A DNA stretch of 64,000 nt from Gammaproteobacteria bacterium. GTDB lineage: Bacteria; Pseudomonadota; Gammaproteobacteria; Arenicellales; Poriferihabitantaceae. The stretch is taken from NCBI GenBank assembly GCA_022822625.1, contig JAJEAV010000026.1, positions 31,448 through 95,447 on the forward strand. Reading direction: 5' to 3'. The position numbers and the translations under genes are program-made. The notes under the pieces are model-generated. The model was not told where the DNA came from. It saw nothing but the letters and a program-made list of their open reading frames with translations, and did no database searches. Shown here piece by piece: positions 55,999 to 64,000 of this stretch (its first letter is position 1; each line of letters opens with the position of its first letter).

Positions 55999-57308
55999 CT
56001 ATTCGACTGCATGATTCGGTGCCCCAAAGAATCAACATCAGCATATTTTGCCTTGTCGCCAAGCAACATCTCGATCTTCAACAGACGATTATACTTGGCT
56101 ATCCTTTCGGACCGGCAAAGTGATCCTGTCTTGATTTGCCCAGCCGCAGTAGCAACGGATAAATCCGCGATGGTGGTATCTTCCGTCTCTCCGGATCGAT
56201 GGGAAACCGTAACCCCATAGGAAGACTCCCGTGCCATCTTGACGGTCTCCAGGGTCTCCGATAATGTTCCGATTTGATTCATCTTTATCAGGATTGCATT
56301 GCCAAGCCCTTTTTTTATTCCCTGTTCAAATACCCTGGGATTGGTCACAAACAAGTCATCACCTGTCAACTGCATGGAATTCCCCAACTGCTCCGTTAGA
56401 ACCTGCCAGCCATGCCAGTCTGTGTCAGCCATGCCATCTTCAATGCTGATGATGGGATACTTTTTCGACCAATTGACCAGATATTCGGCAAACTCGAGAC
56501 AAGAGAGACTGGAGTTTTCGGATTTGAGGTAATAAATCCCATTCCTGTAGAATTCAGAACTCGCCGGATCCAACCCAATCATTACCTGGTCATGCGCTTT
56601 ATAGCCTGCTTTTTCGATGGCAATCATGATCAACGAGATCGCCTCTTCATTTGACTTGCATTCCGGTGCAAACCCTCCTTCATCTCCTACACCGGTAGAG
56701 TAGGAACGATCAAGCAATACTGCCCTTAGCGCATGAAATATTTCAACTCCACAACGAAGTGCCTCCCGGTAAGAGTCAAATCCTATCGGAAGTACCATGA
56801 ATTCCTGAAAGTCGATCAAGTTGTCGGCATGAGCACCACCATTAATAATGTTCATCTGGGGAATCGGCAAAGTATATTCATTGTTGCCGTATAACTCCCC
56901 CAAATATTGAAACAACGGCATCCTGGCTACGTTGGCAGCAGCATGAGCAACAGCCATGGACACTGCCAGTACTGCGTTTGCTCCCAGATGGCTCTTGGCT
57001 TCAGTACCATCAAGTTCGATCAGGAATGAATCGATACTTTTCTGGTCAGAAACATTCATGCCACATAATTCGGGTTGAATAAGCGATTGAATGTTGTCTA
57101 CCGCAGTTTGAACACCTTTGCCCAGATAGCGAGATTGATCGCCATCACGAAGTTCTAGCGCCTCCAGAGAGCCGGTCGATGCTCCCGATGGTACAGCAGC
57201 CGACCCTCGAGATCCATTTTGAGTCTCTACCTCGGCCGCTACTGTAGGGTTACCGCGGGAATCAAGAGCCTCCCATGCCGTGATTTTTTTGATCCGTTGT
57301 AATGACAT
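55995..57308 (-). CDS. eno: enolase
   Basis: A 437-residue glycolytic enzyme converting 2-phosphoglycerate to phosphoenolpyruvate. It begins with [20 protein letters not shown] and has [19 protein letters not shown], the [10 protein letters not shown] signature with the catalytic lysine, and [10 protein letters not shown]. It lies 15 bases after kdsA. Confidence 0.98.
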   Translation of the reverse strand: MSLQRIKKITAWEALDSRGNPTVAAEVETQNGSRGSAAVPSGASTGSLEALELRDGDQSRYLGKGVQTAVDNIQSLIQPELCGMNVSDQKSIDSFLIELDGTEAKSHLGANAVLAVSMAVAHAAANVARMPLFQYLGELYGNNEYTLPIPQMNIINGGAHADNLIDFQEFMVLPIGFDSYREALRCGVEIFHALRAVLLDRSYSTGVGDEGGFAPECKSNEEAISLIMIAIEKAGYKAHDQVMIGLDPASSEFYRNGIYYLKSENSSLSCLEFAEYLVNWSKKYPIISIEDGMADTDWHGWQVLTEQLGNSMQLTGDDLFVTNPRVFEQGIKKGLGNAILIKMNQIGTLSETLETVKMARESSYGVTVSHRSGETEDTTIADLSVATAAGQIKTGSLCRSERIAKYNRLLKIEMLLGDKAKYADVDSLGHRIMQSNR

Positions 57309-57323
57309 TTCGCTAACTTCAGA

Positions 57324-58190
57324 TTAGTATCCTTCAATATCGAGATTGTTGAAGGAACTTGCTAATTCATGAATTTTGATTAATTGAGAAAGCAATTCTT
57401 CCATGCGTTCCAATGGCCATGCATTTGGACCATCACTAAAGGCATGATCAGGGTCCGGATGTGTTTCCATGAATAGACCATCAATTCCTACCGCTACGGC
57501 AGCCCGAGAAAGAGTTGGAACGAACTGTCTTTGTCCTCCGGATTTTCCTCCCGCCGCACCCGGCAGTTGCACGGAATGAGTTGCATCAAACACAACCGGA
57601 AAATCGAGTGTTTTCAGGATTTGCAAGCCACGCATGTCAACCACCAGGTTATTGTATCCAAAGCTATTGCCTCGCTCGCATAACATGACTTGACAAGCTG
57701 GATTTGTATTCTGAACTTTACCTGCCACATGCTCCATTTCCAAATGTGACAGAAACTGCCCCTTTTTTATATTGACGGGCTTGCCGCTGACAGCAGCGGC
57801 CTCAAGCAAATCCGTTTGCCTACATAAAAAGGCAGGGATCTGGAGTACATCAACAGTTTTCGAGGCTTCGAGAACATCTTCAACACTATGAACATCCGTA
57901 ATCACCGGTACTCCGACCTCGTTACGAACTTCAGCCAGAATTTCGAGTCCATCTTTGCGTCCAGGGCCTCTATGAGAATGGTGTGAGGTCCGATTGGCCT
58001 TGTCAAATGAGGACTTGTAGATGAAGTCGATACCAAGACGGGAGGTAATCTCTTTCAATTCCCCAGCCGTTTCAAGCGCCATTTCCCTTGACTCAATAAC
58101 ACACGGACCAGCAAACAGGAAGAATCTTCTGTTATCCCGTCCTGTAAACCCTGGTATTTTCATCTCATTCGTCATCACTTCAATCGACAA
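57324..58190 (-). CDS. kdsA: 3-deoxy-8-phosphooctulonate synthase
   Basis: A 288-residue enzyme condensing arabinose 5-phosphate with phosphoenolpyruvate for Kdo, a lipopolysaccharide sugar. Motifs [31 protein letters not shown] and [11 protein letters not shown] are present. It lies 3 bases after pyrG. Together with waaA and lptD it shows a full LPS-bearing outer membrane. Confidence 0.97.
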   Translation of the reverse strand: MSIEVMTNEMKIPGFTGRDNRRFFLFAGPCVIESREMALETAGELKEITSRLGIDFIYKSSFDKANRTSHHSHRGPGRKDGLEILAEVRNEVGVPVITDVHSVEDVLEASKTVDVLQIPAFLCRQTDLLEAAAVSGKPVNIKKGQFLSHLEMEHVAGKVQNTNPACQVMLCERGNSFGYNNLVVDMRGLQILKTLDFPVVFDATHSVQLPGAAGGKSGGQRQFVPTLSRAAVAVGIDGLFMETHPDPDHAFSDGPNAWPLERMEELLSQLIKIHELASSFNNLDIEGY

Positions 58191-58193
58191 TAT

Positions 58194-59837
<1,644 letters not shown>

Positions 59838-60038
59838 TCAGTGAGATGGCAATACCCATGATAGGTCAAACCTCGATGACTGAAACACTGGAGCGATACA
59901 AGCCACCGCAAAACCGAAGTGGCGGTCAGCTATATGGAACACATGAAGAGAACTCTGCATGGACGGATAGTATAACGCAAGTTCAGTGTTCAATTTCGAT
60001 ATGTTGAAAAACAGGCCCCCCTGCCAACCTGCCCACTA

Positions 60039-61409
60039 TCATCCTGCCTGACTCAAACAAGGAAGCAGCCTCTGTTCCAGGGTATCGAGAGAATCACAAT
60101 CCACTGTCGTCCCAATACCATGGACCCAGACTATACGATCCCGATACAAAATGCATGGAATGAGTCGGCGCTCCCAGGGAGGAATACGATAGGACTGTTG
60201 GAGTTTTCGAATCATCGAGGACATGGAGCGCTTTGGCAAGTTGATCATTTTATGTCCACAATGCCAGGCAAAGCTTAAGGCCGACGAGCTAATGCAGTCT
60301 TGTGGCAATCCAGAATCACCCTTGACGAATCGCAAGACAATGCCGATTTCCTGTAGCTTTGTGATTCCCTCGTCCCAGGAAACAAAACCTGGCTCGGGAA
60401 TTTCAGTATCGATCAATCTGGTCAGGTAAATTTTGCGATCAAAATACCGAATTTGCCCATCTGCCACTGGAAGTTCTGCATACCGGGTTGAACTATTCTT
60501 CATTTGCCTCAAAAAACTATTCATCTGTTTATCGGTGGGAGAGGAACGTCCCGACCGATGCAGCCATAACCTCATCAATCCAAAAACCAGGGGTTCATCA
60601 TCCAGATCAACATTCGATAGATTGATCGGGTCGGCAAGACACAGGAGACTCTTTGCGCCACATTCAACAATTTCCAAAAATCTTTCCGTTAGTGACTTCT
60701 CATGATTCTGGCTGATCTGCCGACAGAATTCCGTAGCCGCGACCAATCGCTCCCGTGTAACTCGCCCCCTTTCATAGAGGACAGGCAATAGACGATTTCG
60801 CAGATAATTCCGGTCAGCATCATTCCGTACATTCGAAGGATCATCAATCCAGTCAAGGCCATGTTCCATTGCATAAGTCCGGATATGCTCCTTGTTAAAT
60901 CCAAGTAGCGGTCTCACCAGTTGGACGGAGGAGCCATGAAGAATAGGTCTTGTGAAACGAATTCCTGCCAATTGCGTGATATCACCTCCACGAAACATCC
61001 GATTCAGAAATGTTTCTGCCTGATCGTCTGCATGGTGGGCAGTCAGAACCACCCCATCGGGTTCAGCCAAGCATGCCAGCCAGCGATAACGAAGCTCTCG
61101 ACCTCTTGCCTCTATATTTTTATTTGATTTCAGTTTATTGCCAGCACTATTTGAAACAAATTCTACTTGAAAACGTATAGCCCATTGGCGACAGGCTTCA
61201 ATCCATTGTTTCGAGTTTTCTTCCAGGCCATGGTCATAGTGCGCCGCGACCAGTACAACCGTCTGATCATTGCTGGCAATCATTGACATGCCATGAAGAA
61301 GCACCTGTGAATCACACCCTCCACTGTAGGCCACAATAATTTTCTGGTCTTTCCGAACCCCCAAATCAGTGAACAGGATTCGCTTCAGACCTTCGGAAGA
61401 GAAATTCAA
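60039..61409 (-). CDS. tilS: tRNA(Ile)-lysidine synthase
   Basis: A 456-residue N-type ATP pyrophosphatase that adds lysine to C34 of tRNA-Ile(CAU). The PP-loop is IVAYSGGCDSQVL; HHADDQAETFLNRMFRGG is the second family motif. C-terminal substrate domains follow from about residue 220. The start is a TTG at 61409, 12 bases after accA. Confidence 0.93.
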   Translation of the reverse strand: MNFSSEGLKRILFTDLGVRKDQKIIVAYSGGCDSQVLLHGMSMIASNDQTVVLVAAHYDHGLEENSKQWIEACRQWAIRFQVEFVSNSAGNKLKSNKNIEARGRELRYRWLACLAEPDGVVLTAHHADDQAETFLNRMFRGGDITQLAGIRFTRPILHGSSVQLVRPLLGFNKEHIRTYAMEHGLDWIDDPSNVRNDADRNYLRNRLLPVLYERGRVTRERLVAATEFCRQISQNHEKSLTERFLEIVECGAKSLLCLADPINLSNVDLDDEPLVFGLMRLWLHRSGRSSPTDKQMNSFLRQMKNSSTRYAELPVADGQIRYFDRKIYLTRLIDTEIPEPGFVSWDEGITKLQEIGIVLRFVKGDSGLPQDCISSSALSFAWHCGHKMINLPKRSMSSMIRKLQQSYRIPPWERRLIPCILYRDRIVWVHGIGTTVDCDSLDTLEQRLLPCLSQAG

Positions 61410-61420
61410 AATACCGACAG

Positions 61421-62383
61421 TTATTTTTTCGATTTGAGTGCCCCAAATCCCATCAATCGGTTGTATCGTCTTTCCAGCAACTCATCAGTGGGGAGGGCGC
61501 TCAGTGAGTCCAGTACCTGAACAAGTGATAATTTCACGGAAATAGCGACACCATCATAATCACGATGGGCACCTCCCAGAGGCTCACTCACAACCTCATC
61601 AACCAGATTCAGCTTCATTAAATCGCCAGTGGTCATTCCCATCGCTTCAGCTGCCTGATCTGCCTTATCGGAACTTTTCCATAAAATTGATGCACAACCT
61701 TCGGGAGAGATTACCGAATAGGTTGAATATTGAAGCATCATCAGTCGATCACACACACCGATAGCGAGTGCTCCTCCTGACCCCCCTTCTCCAATGACCA
61801 TGGAAACAATTGGTGTAGCAATACTGGTCATCAACTGAATGACGCTGGCTATTGCATGACTCTGCCCACGCTCTTCTGCACCCACTCCCGGATAAGCACC
61901 TGGCGTATCGATAAAGGTAACTACCGGCAAGTTGAATTTTTCGGCCAGTTTCATAACCCGTTGAGCCTTTCGGTAGCCTTCCGGTTTCGGCATTCCGAAA
62001 TTACGATAGGTGCGCTCCTTTGTATCCCTTCCTTTCTGATGGCCAATTACTGCAACGCGAAAAGGTCCGATAAACCCCAATCCCGAGATGATGGCCGGAT
62101 CATCCGCGAACATCCGGTCTCCATGAATTTCCTGAAAATCATCGATAATTCTTTCAATGTAATCAAGTGTATAGGGTCTTTGAGGGTGCCGGGCAATCTG
62201 CGTGATCTGCCAAGCCCCCAGTTTGGAAAAAACTTCGCGAGTCTGTTCATGACTTTTATATCGCAGACGTTGTATCTCCTTCTCCAGGCTTAAATCACCA
62301 TCTTTACTGATACGCTGTAATTCGGCAATTTTCTGCTCAAGCTCCTCAATTGGCTTTTCAAACTCCAAAAATGTTAGACTCAT
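61421..62383 (-). CDS. accA: acetyl-CoA carboxylase carboxyltransferase subunit alpha
   Basis: A 320-residue subunit that transfers the carboxyl group from biotin to acetyl-CoA together with AccD. It begins [17 protein letters not shown] and contains [18 protein letters not shown] and [14 protein letters not shown]. The other subunits accB and accC lie 15 kb away in the window; accD is not present. Confidence 0.97.
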   Translation of the reverse strand: MSLTFLEFEKPIEELEQKIAELQRISKDGDLSLEKEIQRLRYKSHEQTREVFSKLGAWQITQIARHPQRPYTLDYIERIIDDFQEIHGDRMFADDPAIISGLGFIGPFRVAVIGHQKGRDTKERTYRNFGMPKPEGYRKAQRVMKLAEKFNLPVVTFIDTPGAYPGVGAEERGQSHAIASVIQLMTSIATPIVSMVIGEGGSGGALAIGVCDRLMMLQYSTYSVISPEGCASILWKSSDKADQAAEAMGMTTGDLMKLNLVDEVVSEPLGGAHRDYDGVAISVKLSLVQVLDSLSALPTDELLERRYNRLMGFGALKSKK

Positions 62384-62442
62384 TACAAAACCCTGTGTTG
62401 GTCGAGTTTATATGCACATATAGTAAGCCGAAAATCACCAGT

Positions 62443-62592
62443 TTACTGCTTAATCTTTCGATAAAGAATTGTTTTCAGGTGATCCTCCGTCGATTCAAAC
62501 ACGGGTTTGTTGTGGTTTTCGCTTTCCATAAGGGGTACTACTTTTGTACGCACGCCCATGCCTCTTGCATCGACATGTCCATAGTCTTTCAA
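62443..62592 (-). pseudogene. C-terminal remnant, possibly of an AlbA_2/HATPase-like ATP-binding protein
   Basis: A 49-codon frame that reads RGMGVRTKVVPLMESE then EDHLKTILYRKIKQ before a TAA. It resembles the very end of the Schlafen AlbA_2/RecG-like ATP-binding proteins, where an RGMGI(R)-type segment is followed by a short strand and stop. An upstream in-frame stop leaves no room for the rest of the protein, so this is a fragment. The family link is weak inference. Confidence 0.35.
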
Positions 62593-62626
62593 TGGGGATT
62601 ATATACCTGTTTCCCCAAACCCCTTT

Positions 62627-62781
62627 CTATCCGTTTTTCCGCTTCATGAATCTCCAGTTTCTTTTGGGGGTTGTTTCATGATTGCTTTCGCGACATTTTC
62701 GGGTATGTCCTTGATAATCTCGAAATCCTCATGATACCTGGACTGGTTCTTGCGGGGCTTCAATTGTTTAGGCATGGCCAT
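62627..62781 (-). pseudogene. small ORF with a C-terminal frameshift
   Basis: The frame starts at ATG 62781 with GGAGGG at 62789-62794 and encodes MAMPKQLKPRKNQSRYHEDF and on to IPENVAKAIMKQPPK, then stops at 62644 after five odd residues. In another frame past a C5A4 run (62662-62670) the sequence continues RNWRFMKRKNG to a stop at 62627. That looks like the intended end, so a one-base slip is likely. It directly follows the methyltransferase remnant and was probably coexpressed with it. Confidence 0.4.
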
Positions 62782-62795
62782 GGATATTCCCTCCA

Positions 62796-63420
62796 TTAAC
62801 TGCCAATCATGGAAAGATGGATTTGCACGGGTTTGCCCGTATCGGGATTTGCCATTGTAGGCAGCTTGGGAGCAACCCCTTCAAAATATTCCTCAATCGA
62901 TCAGAATTGTAACTTGGGATAAGAACTTGCCCCGATTGTATAGGTTCCAAGTTCCCCTGCTTTTGCAAATGCAGAGCTTGTTGTGGTTTTTCTCATGATA
63001 ATGAATACACCGGCAGATGCTTTTTCACTCTCTATCACGTACAGAAAATCACGCAACTTTGATGCAGTATAACCACCACCTTTCACTTGTGCTATGACCA
63101 GTCCGGATTCAGTTTTATGCTTTCTTGGGATGTCCATTTCTATACCTGAAGACAAATATATCTTTCCTCGTCCGTCGAGGCCCCCGTCTCCCGTTTTGAC
63201 TTCATTGGGAGCCAGCCCTTCCACTCTTGTACAGCCCATGCTTCAAAATCATAAGGATTGGAATCCAGCATCATTCTTGCTGACTCCATGTCTGTAGGCA
63301 TGCCATAGGCCGGGATTTCTGGACTTCTGAATCTTTCGTTTTTGACCAAGTCAACTGCTCTTGGACTGATGTCAATGCCAATCCATTTCCGATTGTTTCC
63401 GTGAGCGCTTCAAGTGCAGT
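62796..63420 (-). pseudogene. decayed DNA methyltransferase, C-terminal part
   Basis: Pieces in different frames line up as one protein: a GGTALEA stretch, then RKWIGIDISPRAVDLVKNERF (methyltransferase SAM-motif region), DFEAWAVQEWKGWLP, NEVKTGDGGLDGRGKIYL and LVIAQVKGGGYTASKLRDFL, then SIEEYFEGVAPKLP up to a TAA at 62796. Joining them needs a frameshift near 63400-63408, another near 63208-63213, and reading through a TGA at 62901-62903 where a Trp codon is expected. The second half resembles the restriction-endonuclease-like tail of some adenine-specific methyltransferases. The N-terminal half is missing. Confidence 0.65.
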
Positions 63421-63491
63421 CCCCCCTCTTCCCGTTCATCAACAACTTGTAGAACAGGTATAGCGGGTGAGTGAAATCAGGCAGAAAGGGT

Positions 63492-63635
63492 TCACCTCTC
63501 CATCAAACTAGCTAAAGGCCTGTTGCTGAGTCTCCAGTCCCTGTAGACCATGAGCATGTCCAGATACACCCCTCTGGCTATCCGGGTCACTTCAGGGATA
63601 CGGTAGAAATCCTCTGGAAAAACGCGTAAATATAA
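63492..63635 (-). pseudogene. unidentified protein-like fragment
   Basis: An open stretch of 47 codons reading RVFPEDFYRIPEVTRIARG and VYRDWRLSNRPLASLMER before a TGA. It has no start codon with a ribosome-binding site and is closed upstream by a stop. Its composition is protein-like. It may belong to the same decayed locus as the methyltransferase remnant; I cannot name the family. Confidence 0.25.
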
Positions 63636-63642
63636 TCACATA

Positions 63643-63654
63643 CCCTCATGAGGG
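63643..63654. repeat. perfect palindrome upstream of bcp
   Basis: CCCTCATGAGGG is a perfect 12-base palindrome; four further bases on each side also pair (ACAT/ATGT) after one mismatch. It lies 107 bases before bcp and could be an operator or a terminator relic of the decayed locus. Confidence 0.4.
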
Positions 63655-63760
63655 CATGTAGTTACTCTAATTCTTGTGGAAAATTTCATGATTTCCCCTC
63701 GAATAGAAGCTCGTTAGTGAACCAACCTACTCGCTACATTAAACCTACAAGAGAATTATT

Positions 63761-64000
63761 ATGACCATCGAAGTTGGAAAACCCGCTCCTGATTTTGTAT
63801 TGAATGACCAGCATGGTAAAGCACGGTCTCTCAAGGAATTCCGCGGCAAGGACGTGATCATTTACTTTTACCCTAAAGACAACACGCTAGGATGCACAAA
63901 ACAAGCATGCAGTTTCAGGAATATCTGGGAAGATATTATTGCAACTGGTGCAGTGGTGCTCGGAGTTTCACCGGACAATTCCAAATCACACACTAGGTTT
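63761..64000 (+). CDS. bcp: peroxiredoxin of the BCP/PrxQ family (partial)
   Basis: The first 80 residues of a thiol peroxidase are present; the window ends inside the gene. Motifs are APDFVLNDQHGK and FYPKDNTLGCTKQACSFRN. The peroxidatic cysteine is the one in TLGCT (usually TPGCT; here Leu replaces Pro), and a second cysteine lies five residues later in KQAC, the resolving position of the PrxQ type. It reduces peroxides with thioredoxin. AAGAGA lies about 10 bases before the ATG. Confidence 0.93.
   Translation, partial: MTIEVGKPAPDFVLNDQHGKARSLKEFRGKDVIIYFYPKDNTLGCTKQACSFRNIWEDIIATGAVVLGVSPDNSKSHTRF

Overview
The window looks like chromosome of a gammaproteobacterium of moderate GC content; no finer placement is claimed. 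The assignment rests on gene orders characteristic of that class: tRNA-Gln-prs-rplY, dacA-ybeD-lipB, murU next to lptD-surA, trmJ/suhB, mutS-fdxA, aroQ-accB-accC-prmA-(zinc ribbon)-fis-purH-purD, sdhCDAB-sdhE with ygfZ, and accA-tilS-pyrG-kdsA-eno-ftsB. Most genes are housekeeping. TTG starts are frequent, especially where genes overlap.

Layout. 1-1.8 kb (minus): tRNA-Gln, prs, rplY. 2.3-12.4 kb (plus): a complete glycerol module, with binding protein, DeoR-type regulator, two ATPases, two permeases, a small membrane protein, glpD and glpK. It has a good promoter with a candidate GlpR operator and a terminator after the binding-protein gene. 12.9-14.7 kb: a secreted HbpS/GlcG-type protein, then a folE-hisI pair that looks alphaproteobacterial and carries a candidate folE-type (THF-II) riboswitch. 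15-22.5 kb: cell-envelope genes (dacA, murU, lptD, surA) with ybeD, lipB and ubiK. 22.5-28.7 kb: a flavodoxin-like protein, a cation efflux protein and a polyhydroxyalkanoate locus with both a class III synthase (plus a short PhaE-like partner) and a class I synthase with phaB. 28.9-36.4 kb: trmJ, suhB, mutS, fdxA, pepN. 36.4-47.7 kb (minus): a long run from aroQ and the acetyl-CoA carboxylase genes through fis and purine genes to tsaC, hemF and waaA. 47.8-50.6 kb: an Lrp-type regulator divergent from a sulfite reductase-DUF934 pair. 50.9-55.7 kb: succinate dehydrogenase with sdhE, and divergent ygfZ. 55.7-62.4 kb: ftsB, eno, kdsA, pyrG, tilS, accA. 62.4-63.7 kb: decayed remnants of what looks like a DNA-methyltransferase/defence locus, followed by the start of bcp, cut by the window edge.

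The glycerol genes together import glycerol with ATP, phosphorylate it (GlpK) and oxidise it to dihydroxyacetone phosphate (GlpD), probably under the local GlpR. The PHA genes would reduce acetoacetyl-CoA and polymerise the product. The most interesting points are the one-good-site/one-bad-site arrangement of the two glycerol ATPases, the folE-hisI cassette with its candidate riboswitch, the double PHA synthase locus with a half-length PhaE, a tiny coupled ORF where dusB is usually found, the missing amgK and purK partners, and the eroded methyltransferase island. I found no intact mobile element and no CRISPR array. All family assignments were made by reading the sequence, without database searches.
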